Made by a program: the position numbers and the translations under genes | Assembly: GCA_943736015.1 (NCBI GenBank) | Contig: OX031061.1 | Location: forward strand, 56,488,192-56,552,191 | Source of the DNA: Tridacna crocea | Lineage: Eukaryota; Mollusca; Bivalvia; Cardiida; Cardiidae | Length of the DNA: 64,000 bases | Direction of reading: 5' to 3' | Notes under the pieces: model-generated | What the model was told of the DNA's origin: nothing | Database searches by the model: none | Seen by the model: the letters and a program-made list of their open reading frames with translations, nothing else | Part shown: piece after piece, positions 22,040-33,058 of the stretch | Layout of the letters: the number at the start of each line of letters is the position of its first letter | How positions within the stretch are numbered: the stretch's first letter is position 1

Positions 22040-22400
22040 TTAGACTGCGTATAACTAGCGAAGCACATTGTCTTACTCCGGTCACATATTCACGGAAGAC
22101 CGTCACGGAAGACCGCCACGGAAGAGCTGCAGATTCGTTCCGGCAACTTCCGTAACTACTCGTACTTGTCAGGAGCTCTCCGTATTGTAACCGTAGTCAT
22201 TCGTAGTAGTCCTTGTATATCCGTAGCGGTCCTTGACAATTTTTTGAACATGCACAAAAAATCGCTACGGATCAAACGACCGTAGCGTTTCCTTACTAGT
22301 CCGTATTAGACCGTTACGTCCGTATGAAAACTGTATCAGTCCGTACTTATTCGTAGGCCCAATTTTTTTTTTGAGGATTCGATACGGAGAACTACGTATT
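22040..22400. repeat. CCGTA-rich degenerate short repeat
   Basis: TCCGTA, CCGTAG and GTCCGTA words recur every 8-20 bp. An inverted pair (GTAGCGGTCC / ATCGCTACGG) flanks a poly-A/T centre at 22235-22260. I do not recognise it. Confidence 0.5.
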
Positions 22401-22862
22401 ATTATGATTATCAGGGTTGAACAACCCTACAACAGCATGGTTCTTTTTTTTCCAGTTCATTGAGTAAGAAATTGTGCTCTTTATCTTAAACGATCTCCAA
22501 TTCATTTTATCAACAGGGACGTTCAATCTGTATTAATGATTGGCGATTACGAACTGTGAACTTACACGACGGGTTTTACCATCCTTTCAAGCAATTCACA
22601 AGATTTCTGTAGTCGATTTTATGCCAAAAAAGTTTCAAGAAAGTTAGAAGCATGAATAAAAGGCTATACGTTTTTAAAATTTGGTTCAAGTGAAGTATAA
22701 TATACGCCGATAAGTGATATTTATATTATACTACTCAAAATTTGCTAGGTATCACCCTAAAAGATTCACCCTAAATATATATATATATGAGATGTATCGT
22801 GTATGTTTGGTGTATTTTCCGTTGCTACACTGATTAATAAAATGACCAGTGGAAATGGATCT
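22401..22862. other. No feature recognised
   Basis: No supportable gene or repeat; a short (TA)n run at 22780-22790. Confidence 0.35.
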
Positions 22863-23086
22863 TTAAGCCTTTACCTCACAATGCCGACTGTTAAAGACAC
22901 TGAGAAAGAAGCCCTTGAAAAACATTGTTGGTAAAGGAGAAAATGCTGGATACCAGCATTTTCTCCTTTTCCAACGATGTTTTCTACCCTATGACAGACA
23001 ACATAGTGTACTTTGCATATAGTTTTTGGTCATCAAATGCTTTCACTTGGACAAATCTAGAGTTTTACAATGTGGTAAAGAGTTTA
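22863..23086 (+). mobile_element. Family A copy
   Basis: Edges TTAAGCCTTTACCTCAC and GTGGTAAAGAGTTTA. Hairpin GGAGAAAATGCTGGATACC. Confidence 0.8.
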
Positions 23087-23439
23087 TGCAAAACCCTTGT
23101 AAAATATAAACCCATACAGTAATATGTAACTGATCCCTATCAAAGTTTGAGTAGTATATTTACTTTCTTATCACGTGTTGTAACGAACAAACGATAATTT
23201 CTTTTTAACAAAAAATTATCGAAAATTAGGTCACTTCTGTTCACTCGCCAATACATATGATAGATGACTCTGACAAAAGGGGCCTTACGAACACCTTGAC
23301 CTTTGATCACAAGGCTTCCAAAAATGGCCTGCTTGACGGAAAAAAAAGTTGTTTGCCCGAATTGATCTGCTTGAATTGATACACCACCCTTTACAGCCGT
23401 AACTGATTTTGTGACCTGACTTGATCAAGATCAGACTGC
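23087..23439. other. No feature recognised
   Basis: No gene or structured repeat seen. Confidence 0.3.
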
Positions 23440-23600
23440 ACAAAACGTCTCATTTTTCTAGCGGGAAGAAAGTTTGCCTCGGCCGCCAGTCCAAACCAGC
23501 ACAGCTGCCTGGTCACGAGTCCAATACGCTAGCCACTGAACTAACCGGCTGGGCCTCGTATCAGGCAAGCTTTGGCAATCCGCACAGATTTACCCGAGTC
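23440..23600 (-). mobile_element. tRNA-derived SINE, partial
   Basis: On the minus strand CAGTGGCTAGCGTATTGGAC and GTTTGGACTGGCGG resemble tRNA promoter boxes. The words CGGGAAGAAAGTTTGCCTC match the other SINE copies. Confidence 0.5.
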
Positions 23601-23939
23601 GAAACCTTTTGTCTTTAGATAATTTTCTGCATGTTCAAGGACCATTCTGCCTCATGATTTAGGTTTATTAGACAAAAATGGATTTTACGATTCATAATTA
23701 TGTTATGACTATCCTGGTATAACGAGTCACGGAGATGCGATAACTCTTTGTTTCAGAGTATTGCCCATGTATTCTGATTGTTGTGTGGTGTAAACCATTT
23801 ACTATTTCCCCTCTTGCCCTGCCTTCATTTCTAAAGGTACCCCATGTTTTCTGTCGATAATATACCGTCTTTAAGAGCCTCTATTACCGACAGTTGCACT
23901 CAAAGGGTCAGAATCCCAAGGTCCGTGTCCATCAACCAC

Positions 23940-24447
23940 TTTTAAAGGTGGCCCTTCAGATTTTAGGACGAAACTTTTACAAAAATTCCAAAAAAAAAAT
24001 CATCCTCATACTAACAAAGCCTTTTAATTTTCATTCATAAAACCCCAGTAGTCGAAAAACGTCCGACAACACGAGAAATTAGAGATTTACTACGGCCCAG
24101 GTTGACACCACTGGGAAACAACTCGCTCATTTACATACCGGAAATACATAGACGAAGATTCATACATAGTGTCCGAAGAAGACATTATGGGAAATAATTA
24201 CATGTTTGTGATGTTATGGAATTCAAGCGTCATAAGTCACGTGCCAGTCACTTGACATTCCCACAATGCTTTTTTGATTTCTGGCGCGAAATCTAAAAAT
24301 AGCTTAAGAGGGTATGTAGGGAACACCATCAAAAATTTTATAATTCTTAATCATTGATGATTTGTATTGTTTTTTCATATAAATTTCAGTTATATATATA
24401 TATTTTTTTAATTTGGTGAGATTTGAAAAATCTAAATACCCACCCTT
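23940..24447 (+). mobile_element. Family J element, uninterrupted
   Basis: From TTTAAAGGTGGCCCTTCAG to ATACCCACCCTTAA. It carries the pre-insertion site ATTCTTAATCATTGATG at about 24343-24359, which dates the A2 insertion at 20812. Confidence 0.85.
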
Positions 24448-24570
24448 AAGGACATTCTTTGTGTTATTCTTCAGAGTTTTCGAGACTGCAGAAAAAAGTT
24501 GTGTGCAGAAAATCTTCGAGAATAAGACGGGAATATTCTAATATGAGTTGGTGAATGCAGACCCCGATAT
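24447..24570 (+). mobile_element. Family B, decayed
   Basis: ACATTCTTTGTGTTATTCTT to AGTTGGTGAATGCAGACC. The inner stem is almost gone. Confidence 0.5.
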
Positions 24571-24683
24571 CTCAATCCCACACTAAGAAGTTACAGTAGT
24601 TTTGCATCCGGTCTACAAAGTTTTACAGATGAGCTAGTAAATCTAGTGCAAGTCAATCTAAATTAAATTTACAGTGTAAACCC

Positions 24684-24914
24684 TCTTGACCCATTACCCC
24701 ATGAGGCATTTCTACGGTATCTCTAATTGGCCCTAAATAGCAGCAAGGATGAAGTCGTTTCATATGTGTATATGACACCTTTTAATGGCATAGAAAACAT
24801 TGTGACAAAAGGTGAAATTGCTCGTTACGAGCAATTTCACCTTTTGTCACAATGTTTTCCAAAGGCTCCTACAAGCAATGTGTCAAAATGAGTATCTATA
24901 GAGTAAAGTGTTAA
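24684..24914 (-). mobile_element. Family A2 copy
   Basis: The hairpin GGTGAAATTGCTCGTTACGA with complement is perfect. The right edge is TTAA and the left edge is TTGA. Confidence 0.85.
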
Positions 24915-25061
24915 CAGTACCGGCTTTATGTAATGGATACCCGTCATTGATTGAAATACACTTACGTTCGAGAAGCAACCCTGAATACATTTGCGTAGTA
25001 CGAATGTGTGTGCGTCATCTATTTATCTTTTTAACCTATAGGTTGATAAGCTCAATTCAAT

Positions 25062-25140
25062 GACCCTATGCGGGCAGTGTAGATCAAGATCAGACTGCAC
25101 CTAACGTACAGTCTGATCTTTGATCTGCACTGTCCAGAAC
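25062..25140. repeat. Family F palindrome
   Basis: GGCAGTGTAGATCAAGATCA / TGATCTTTGATCTGCACTG around CTGCACCTAACGTACAG; one of the better stems of the family. Confidence 0.65.
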
Positions 25141-25227
25141 CGTATTTTCTTTCAGGTGAAATCAGTTTTTAAATTGCAATACCTTGGGTTTTCACGGATA
25201 CCGGTAGGTGTCATGCTCTACACATTT

Positions 25228-25641
25228 TTTTATTTCGAAATAAGGAAATCATACATCGTTCAAACGAAATACTATTTCGCAAAAACGAAATACTAAATCG
25301 TTCAAACCAAACTCTATTTCAAGAAAACGAAATATTACACAGTTAAAAGGAAATACTTCTCTGATAAAACGAAATGCTATTTTCGGAAAACGAAATGGTT
25401 ATATTCGGAGCACTTGGTTATCATTGTGTGCAGACTGTGTAGTCAATCATTTCATATGACCATGATGGACGCTGATAACCAAATGTTCCTAATATAACAA
25501 TTTTCGTTTCTTTGAGATAGTAATTATCTTATCGAAATAGCATTTCGTTTTCTCGGAATGTCATTTCGTTTTAATGATTGAATATTTCGTTTTCTTGACA
25601 TAGAATCTCGTTTGAACGATGTAGGATTTCTCTATTTCGAA
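25228..25641. repeat. 414 bp palindrome with internal repeats, family P
   Basis: The left arm repeats AAACGAAATACTATTTCG-like words about every 24 bp. The right arm has the complement (ATTTCGTTTTCTCGG). The centre pairs TTGGTTATCATTG with GCTGATAACCAAATG. An A element sits at its right edge. Confidence 0.75.
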
Positions 25642-25869
25642 TTAACCCTTTCCCAAACAATCTCTGGTTTTTACGGGTCAGGGATAGAAGCCTTTTGAAA
25701 ACATTGTGGGAAAAGGAGAAAATGCTGGTAACCAGCATTTTCTCCTTTTCCCACAATGTTTTCTACCCTGTTATATCGAAGAATCATCTTTTTAGCAACT
25801 GTTGATTTGTCACCTGCAAAATGCTTTCAGTTTGGTCTGGTCCAAAATTTGCCGTTTGGGAAAGGGGAA
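25642..25869 (+). mobile_element. Family A copy
   Basis: Left edge TTAACCCTTTCCCAAACAAT, hairpin intact, right edge GTTTGGGAAAGGGG without a clear TTAA. Confidence 0.83.
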
Positions 25870-26063
25870 AAGACTGTGTAGACATGATACCTACAGGGCT
25901 CCGTAGGTTGTACTATTGAGCGGACTTTTCAGTATGATTTTTTTAGCCATTTAATGATTAAGTCAAAAACGCGTTTTCTAACTCTCATTCCAAAAGTATT
26001 TACGCTAATTACAATACACCAACAGTCAGCTCTTTTTTCATAAAGGCTCAACAAAACAGGCAG

Positions 26064-26125
26064 ACGGTATCCAGAATCAGACTGTACATTCTGTGCAGCC
26101 TGATCTTGATCCTTTCCATCTGCGG
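26064..26125. repeat. Family F palindrome
   Basis: AATCAGACTGTACATTCTGTGCAGCCTGATCTTGATCC; an imperfect stem. Confidence 0.45.
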
Positions 26126-26235
26126 TAGTCGCCACGTTAAGCTGGAGAACATCAGGGTACGAATTAAGCGACTATTCTTGAGAAAATTCTTCGTCGTATT
26201 CTCCTAGATTTTTTTCTAGATTTGAAAGCAACATC

Positions 26236-26522
26236 TGGGTGTATTCACCAACCATTCTCAAGAACATTCTTGGTCTTATTCTTCAAGATTTCCTGACCGT
26301 GAAAGTAACAGGACTTCTGATTGGCTAAACCAAATGGTTTAGCCAATCAGAAGTTCTGTTACTTTCAAATTGACAAAATTCTGAAGAATAAGACTAAGAA
26401 TGTTCTTATAAGAGTGGTTGGTGAATTCCTGATTGGCTAAATCAAATGGCTGAGCCAATGCAGATAATTCTAGAGGATAAGACAAGGAATGTTGTAAAAA
26501 TGGTTGGTGAATGTGGACCCGG
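26236..26522 (+). mobile_element. Family B copy followed by a partial second copy
   Basis: 26236-26428 is a full B (GTATTCACCAACCATTCTC to GTGGTTGGTGAATT). A second right half follows at once (CCTGATTGGCTAAATCAAAT to GGTTGGTGAATGTGGACC), as if copied from the first. Confidence 0.75.
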
Positions 26523-27190
26523 CTTTCTAAGTACTGCTAATGGTACTAGTTAATATTCGCAGACAGATATTTCCATTCTGTAATCCTTTACAATTTATCC
26601 GAGCTCTTTCGAGGACATTTGCACCTGTTTACTATCAATATAGATCCCTGTCATTACCTCAGGTAGATGTTTTCTAATTTTCTGTGAACAACATTTTGTT
26701 TTCAATGTAGATGAATTTAAAACTTATTCATCTGATAAACAGTCAGTCATTATAAACTGATGCAAGCAAGAGTTTCCCATACTGTGTTGACAGCAAAGAA
26801 TAAAGTGTCCGACGATAAAATTTAATGTAAAAACAACTTGATCTGCCGTTACTTTAAAAAAAAGACATCTACGCTTGAAAAAGAAGTACAAGGCCGATAG
26901 GAAAAATAATAAAGACATGGGTTTGTTCTGAAGGGTACAGCTTATTTGCCTAAGGTTTCTCAAGGACACTTAGCCCGTTCATTGAGAAATCCTTGCCGTC
27001 TCGGGTAAGGCCCGTTTCAAGTAATATATTTATCAATGAATACATTCACTGGTAACCCAAAAATGTCCTACAATGTATACGGGTACCTGTCTCACCCTTT
27101 AGGCGTGAAGATTTATAAACCAAACCTATACATGAATGGCTGAAAATATAATCCATGGACACTCAGAGAGATCTCTATTTTATAAGCTGA
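26523..27190. other. No feature recognised
   Basis: AT-rich. The minus-strand frame 26724-26969 has no splice context or recognisable domain. Confidence 0.35.
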
Positions 27191-27191
27191 C

Positions 27192-27270
27192 CTGAATTAG
27201 TAGACGGTACAGATCAAAGATCATACTGGACAGAAAGTGCAGTCTGGTCCTAACCTATACCATCGGCTAA
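27192..27270. repeat. Family F palindrome
   Basis: GATCAAAGATCATACTGGAC / GTGCAGTCTGGTCCTAACC; degraded stem. Confidence 0.4.
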
Positions 27271-27451
27271 AGCCAGTATTTTTGCCCATTGCGCAGAGTT
27301 GATTAACCGGTTCAGAATAAACCTATCAAACTAGAGCGCATTTATAACCCGCCACTCTTTTCGCTGCGTATTTTCTTTTTTTTTTCTGGGTATAAAGCAC
27401 AATTCCATTGTAAATCAAGAGATATTTGGTCATTGATCAAAATTAAGTCGT

Positions 27452-27520
27452 AGACGGCGGGGATAAAAGATCAGGTTATCTGTCTATGACACCTGATCTT
27501 GATCTACACTGTTTGCAAAA
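27452..27520. repeat. Family F remnant
   Basis: AAAGATCAGGTTATCTGTC..CTGATCTTGATCTACACTG; only the right half is typical. Confidence 0.35.
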
Positions 27521-27791
27521 TGTTTTTTTTTATGTCATCTCTAGGGGTGAGAGGGTAACCCATAATGCCTATAGTTGATCCTATCTAACAATTTTTCTGG
27601 TTTGCCAACTGGGTTGCAACTAGCCATCCATACAGAGCAAAGTTTTGTCCACGATTCTTTCATCACAGTTGAATGTTAGTCTAATGCTGATTGGCTGCTG
27701 CGTTTCTTTCCAGCCAATCAAAACGGTGATCTTTTAATTTGAATCTCGAGTCTGTTTTGTTCTGTTTTTGCACCAAAGTGTCTGCTTCGCG
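27521..27791. other. No gene; short inverted repeat
   Basis: Only a small inverted pair TGATTGGCTG / CAGCCAATCA (about 27688-27722), resembling the core word of family B. Confidence 0.3.
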
Positions 27792-27895
27792 TTAACCTTT
27801 ACCAAACGACAAAATTTTAGACTGGTCCAAATTGAAAGTATTTGCAGACGACAAAATAAAAGTGACTGAAAATTTGAAATAAATTTCTTTTCGAA
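27792..27895 (-). mobile_element. Family A, left arm only
   Basis: TTAACCTTTACCAAACGAC to GTGACTGAAAATTTGAAAT. The hairpin and right arm are absent. Confidence 0.65.
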
Positions 27896-28012
27896 AGTTG
27901 TAACGATTCTTTTTGCAAATGTATTAAACCTCCTTCATAGCTAATAAAGGTATTCGAAAACAGTTAGTGTATCATTCTTGATTGAAGTCAGATTAAAAAT
28001 GGTATTTAAAGA

Positions 28013-28241
28013 TTAACCCGTTACCAGACAATCCCTGGTTTTTACGACCCTGAGATAGAATCCTTTTGAAAACATTGTGGGAAAAGGAGAAACTGCTGGT
28101 AACCAGCATTTTCTCCTTTTCCCACAATGTTTTCTACCCTGCTGGAAACAAATTTCAATTTTGGGGTTATGTTTATCTTGTCGTCTGCAAGTGCTTTGAA
28201 TTTGAACGAGTCTAAAATTTTGTCGTTTGGCAAAGAGTTAA
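28013..28241 (+). mobile_element. Family A copy
   Basis: 229 bp with TTAA at both edges and an intact hairpin. Confidence 0.9.
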
Positions 28242-28742
28242 ACAGTTTTATTTTCACACGTTTCACTTTACATCCCTCAGATCCTCGATTCTTGTACCTC
28301 TTAAGCCTTTTGAAGTAAATATATAATCTAATCTATGCAGTGAGATTATGAAAAAAAAAACTGGATGGGGGAGGGGACGGAAGCTTATTGTATTCGTACT
28401 ACTTACGACGGGCGGAGTGATTCTAGAGACAAAAGTAGTGAACAGTAAGCGAGGGAGGGGTTGTCAGGTCGCAAGTTGATTTCTTGTCTTTTTGGGTAAA
28501 GACTAGAGACGCAGTAATCTATTCAAACCCTTTTTTCAAACCATTGACGACAATACAGGCCCTTTGGCACGGCCTAGTTGAATATCAGACACCAGTGAAG
28601 GTGCTGTGTTACAGTGGAACAAGCTGATTTCTCAAAAAGCCCTATATAACTCTTTCTAAGTTCCAGTGGATTTTTTTTCCCTTTTTTTTGTCCGAACTGT
28701 TGAAAGAGGTCGGTTTTATATTTGCCGTTGAAAGGGACAATC
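28242..28742. other. No feature recognised
   Basis: 500 bp with purine-rich patches (GGATGGGGGAGGGGACGG) and no coding signal. Confidence 0.35.
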
Positions 28743-28967
28743 TTAACCAAACGACAAAAGTTTTAACTGGGCCAAACTGAAAACGTTTGCAGACGAAAAA
28801 TTAAATGTTGCTAAAATTTCGATTACTGTCTTTTGATAGGACAGAAAACATTGTGGGAAAAGGAGAAAATGCTGGTTACCAGCATTTTCTCCTTTACCAC
28901 AATGTGTTCAAAAGATTTATGTCGTTATTCAGGGTCGTGAAAACTGGAGATAGTGTGGAAGAGTTGA
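28743..28967 (-). mobile_element. Family A copy
   Basis: Left edge TTAACCAAACGACAAAAG. The right edge is worn to GAGTTGAA. Hairpin intact. Confidence 0.8.
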
Positions 28968-29202
28968 ATTCAAGCAGACAGAGTGCATGAAGTGATTCAC
29001 TCCTTTGAAAGGGGTTTGAAATATTGCTGTGTTTACAGTTTTTTACCTTTGCATGAATCAATGAAGTCTCTTTTTTTCTTTCAAACTGTTTGCTTATACA
29101 ACCTGTCAAGTTACAATCTTCTTATCAGCTGTGACTCATATCATGAAGCTTTTTAGAAGTCGGCCCTTAGATCCGTCAATATTTATTGTGAATTTTACAA
29201 AC

Positions 29203-29223
29203 ACAGAGAGAGAGAGAGACAGG

Positions 29224-29261
<38 letters not shown>

Positions 29262-29350
29262 GACAGAGAGACAGAAAGAGAGAGACAGAAAGAGAGAGAA
29301 ACAGACAGACAGATAGATAGAGAGAGACAGAGAGGTACGGACGGACAGAC
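29203..29350. repeat. (GA)n/(GACA)n microsatellite
   Basis: GAGAGA, GACAGACAGACA and GATAGATAGA runs; smaller relative of 17160-17705. Confidence 0.95.
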
Positions 29351-29390
29351 ACACAGAGACGCTTTTACTGCAACGAAGTTTAATAATTGA

Positions 29391-29621
29391 TTAAAACCGA
29401 TTACCGCACAATCCCTACTTTTGACGCCCCTGAGAAAGAAGCCTTTTGAAAACACTGGAGGAAAAGGAGAAAATGCTGGTAACCAGCATTTTCTCCTTTT
29501 CCCACAGTGTTTTCCACCCTTCAAAGAAGAAATTTCAATTTTTCAGTCCCCTTTATTTTGTCGTCGGCAAATGCTTTCAATTTGAACCAGTCTGAAATTT
29601 TGTCGTGTGGTAAAGAGTTAT
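29391..29621 (+). mobile_element. Family A copy
   Basis: TTAAAACCGATTACCGCAC to GTGTGGTAAAGAGTTAT. Hairpin intact with one mismatch (CACTGGAGGAAAAGG). Confidence 0.85.
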
Positions 29622-30784
29622 GTTGTCCGATATATTTTGTTGAATATTCTGACAGCCCCCTTTCACGTAAGAAAAGCCACTGATTTCGATTTTGAGTATA
29701 TCACAGCTAGAATATTAAATGAGTCATAACTTGTGAAAAAGTTGGTTTAATGACGTATTTCACAAATGTTCGCGCGCATCCTACTGCGCATATATTTTTT
29801 TCATAGATAGTGAGTAAAATGTGCACCTATGTATTTCTTGCAGTTACCGTACACTATAGGTGCACTTAAACAAGTAGTTCTTTCTTCAGATATTATCAGT
29901 AAAGAAAAAACGATCATGGTAAAATAATAAATATACTGTTGACAAGGCGTTACACATCAAATTAGGAAACAAAGGCTAGAAAGTTTAAGCCGTGGAAGTA
30001 TCTGCGTTTCCACTTTGAAAATTATTGTTGGAGAAATGGAAATCTTTCCTAATGAGCAATTTCTCCTTTTCCCACTATGTCTAACAATTTTTTATCTTAG
30101 TTTTATCCATAAAAAAACATTAACTTCCACAGTGACCCACATCCTTCGTTTCTGGCAAAACAAGCACGGATAGGTGCCATTCTTATTTTCTCTTATTGTT
30201 TAGAATCAAAGATACTGTAAGTGTGTAAATTTTATGCAAACTCTGCCTTTTGGAAGTATATATTTCTTCAGAATTAACCCTTAGTTTGGTCAAATTATCT
30301 CCATTTTTTACTCAATGTTCTATATAAAAGATGCATATTTCTGCATTTACCATACTAAAAACCAGGCTTTGTATTTTTTTGTGCAAAACTAAATTAGTTT
30401 TTTATTCAGATAATGTATAGTTGTATATTCTTCCGTAAATTTTCCTGTTTAGCTGAACATTAAAGAAGGCATGTTAAATCCAATAAAAGCTGAATTTTGG
30501 AACTGTATTTCATAGGCAAATTTCTCAGAAATGAGCACGGGCACCCATATCTTTTTTAATGTAATCTCCTCGGGACATGATGAGCTTTGTATGTGCAAAG
30601 TTTTAAAAAAAGTCTGTCTGTCAGAAAAAAATTATTAAAATCGTCGTTAATTCATCAGCTAGAAATATCGAATAGCTTCAGCTTACGCAGTCCGTGCAGG
30701 CTGATTATAGCCGAAATTATGCCACTGGTGAATTATATAAATGGTTTAGGATCGTTCGATCTCATGCAATGGATCTGCCATTTA
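29622..30784. other. No gene; decayed A and C pieces
   Basis: AT-rich. 30000-30090 contains GAGCAATTTCTCCTTTTCCC from an A-like hairpin, and 30670-30710 contains TTACGCAGTCCGTGCAGGCT from a C element. Nothing else is supportable. Confidence 0.35.
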
Positions 30785-31548
30785 CAGCAATATGCATGGT
30801 TTAAAATACAACAACTTGCATTGTTTGAATTACAAAAACTGGCATGGTTTAAAATGCAACAATTTGCATGGTTTGAAAAACAACAACTTACACGGTTTGA
30901 AATACAACAACCTGCACGATTTGAAAAACAACAACATGTATGGCTTAAAATACAACAACTTGCATTGTTTAAGATAAAACAAATTACATGGTTTGAATTA
31001 CAACAACTGGCATGGTTTGAAATACAACAACTTGCATGTTTTGAATGCAACAACTTGCATGGCTTAAAATACAACAACTTGCATTGTTTGAAATGCAACG
31101 AAAAAACAACAACTTGCATGGTTTGAAATGCAACAAGTTTCATGGTTTGAAATACAACAACTTGCATGGTTTGAAAAACAACGACCTGCATGGTTAGGAA
31201 TACGACCATATGCATGGTTTGAAATAAAACAACTTACATGGTTTGAATTACAACAACTGGCGTGGTTTAAAATGCAACAACTTGCATGTTTTGAAATGCA
31301 TCAACTTGCATGGTTTAAAAAAAGAAAAAACTCAAACAACTTTTGGCATGGTTAGAATACAACAACTTGCATAGTTTAAAATGCAACAACTTGCATAGTT
31401 TGAAATGCAACAACTTGCATGATTTGAAATGCAACAAGTTTCATGGTTTGAAATGCAACAACTTGCATGGTTTGAAATACAACAACTTGCATGGTTTAAA
31501 AAACAACAGCTTGCATGGTTTTAAATACAACAACTTGCATGCTTTAAA
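30785..31548. repeat. 24 bp minisatellite, family N
   Basis: About 30 units of TGCATGGTTTGAAATACAAC AACT with variants (TTTAAAATGC, AAAAACAAC). Because 24 is a multiple of three, all frames stay open for long distances on both strands (WFEIQQLA and HGLKYNNL types). Interruptions lie near 31100 and 31325. Confidence 0.95.
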
Positions 31549-31587
31549 TGGAGGTTATGTGTATTTGACGTTTTAAAAGCTTTTTTC

Positions 31588-31812
31588 CAGAACCCTTCAC
31601 CAAACGACAAAATTTCAGACTTGTCCTTGTAGAAAAGTTTACCTACGATGAATAAAATATGACAAAAACAACTGGATTTATAATAGGGTAGAAAACATAC
31701 AGGGAAAAGGAGAACATGCTGGTCACCAGTCTGTTCTCCTTTTCCTACAATGCTTCCAAGACCTTCCTTGTTGGGAGTCGTTAAGATTAGAATTGTGGGA
31801 TAGAGTTATTAA
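31588..31812 (-). mobile_element. Family A, divergent copy
   Basis: Hairpin GGAGAACATGCTGGTCACCA with an imperfect complement. The left arm AACGACAAAATTTCAGAC is typical; the edges are decayed. Confidence 0.7.
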
Positions 31813-31885
31813 TTAAAGGTGTTCAGTGCGAGGAACACGCTTAATTTGTAATGCAGTGTATGGGTTAGAATGAGTTGAACAACAA

Positions 31886-31972
31886 TATGTCGGTTTACTT
31901 CCAAAACCTCGTAACTACAGCTTGAAACAAGCTGTAGTTACGAGGTTTTGGAAGCAAACCGATGGATAGTAA
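31886..31972. repeat. Nearly perfect 87 bp hairpin, family G
   Basis: TCGGTTTACTTCCAAAACCT CGTAACTACAGCTT, a loop of about 3 bases, and the complement ending GGAAGCAAACCGA. A fragment of the same hairpin sits inside the A copy at 15013. Confidence 0.8.
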
Positions 31973-32088
31973 AGATGTGGGCTGTAAGTCAAGCTGTGGA
32001 TAAAGAGGAAGTCTAATTTATACACCCTTACAGATTGATAAACACATTGTACGTGGAGAGATAGTCCCTAGTCTAATGCTCGATTGTA

Positions 32089-32580
32089 TATTATTATACT
32101 GCAAAGAAATTTCTCGTGATCTGATTGGTAAACATACCGGGAACATATATATATGATGTACCCTGGCAAAAAATACGTAAAGCCAATTTCCCTTTTGAGT
32201 GCCCCGTAAACATCACTACACTTGCAACATAACATCTAAAATGGCGGCGTCAATCGATCACCAGACTGCACGTTTATTCACCAAACTGCACGTTCAAGTG
32301 ACGTCAGTTCTCAGTGATGTCAGTTTTCATTGTATTGAGGCACTCAGAAAGGAATTTCTATTTCGTCGGCATACTGGATTCGTGAAACGTGGCAGGGGAC
32401 TTGGAAACTCGTTCATGGCTGTGGTGAATCATGTCGCCCCGAGCCGAGAGGTGGCAGGGGACTTGGAATCTCGTTCACGGCTGTGGTGAATCATGTCGCC
32501 ACGAGCAGAAAGGTGGCAGGGGACTTGGAAACTTGTTCATGGCTGTGGTGAATCATGTTGGCCCGAGTTTCCATATACGC
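32089..32580 (+). mobile_element. Family E element with tripled terminal module
   Basis: The body starts TTATTATACTGCAAAG and carries AGTGACGTCAGTTCTCAG. The end module GTGGCAGGGGACTTGGAA..GAATCATGTCGCC..GAGC occurs three times in direct tandem (about 32390, 32452 and 32515, period about 62 bp) instead of folding back. Confidence 0.85.
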
Positions 32581-32789
32581 GCTTAGCGTATAGAGGGTTA
32601 AACTTGCAAATAAGAAACATTTTTTTTTCAGACAGATGTCATTTTGATTTTCTAGAGAGGTCCAAGGGTTCTGTTTGAAACCTGTTTGTGGCTTCAAAGA
32701 CAAACACAAATAACCTTGTCCCACTAGATTAGATAAATCTAATAACATCGTCTATTGATAATGCTCTGTTTTAAATCGCTGCAATTATT
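32581..32789. other. No feature recognised
   Basis: Short unique stretch between E copies. Confidence 0.3.
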
Positions 32790-32938
32790 GCATATTTCGA
32801 CCCCGCCAGTTTTGATGTTGTGTTGCACGTGTGGTGATGTTTACGGGGCACTGGCTTTTTGCCAGGGTACATGATATATATGTTCCCGGCACGTTAACCA
32901 ATCAGATCACGAGAAATTTCTTTGCAGTATAATAATGT
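32790..32938 (-). mobile_element. Family E, terminal fragment
   Basis: GTGTTGCACGTGTGGTGATG to GAGAAATTTCTTTGCAGTAT. It keeps only the TTATTATACTGC-side end of the family. Confidence 0.75.
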
Positions 32939-33058
32939 TTTTTGTTATCTTCGTGATGCATTTTACCAAGCGAGACATCAAAAATGACGGATCCATAAAA
33001 ATCATTTGGTCTAACAATCAGTTGGATATGGAGAAAGAAACGTTTGTCGTGCAAAAAC

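Noticed and set aside
30587..31576. Frames of up to 179 codons as a repeat-rich protein, or the array as a CRISPR
   Set aside because: Direct tandem 24 bp units without unique spacers in a eukaryotic sequence: a minisatellite.
32199..32489. 96-codon frame as a gene
   Set aside because: It falls wholly inside an E element and its tandem end modules.
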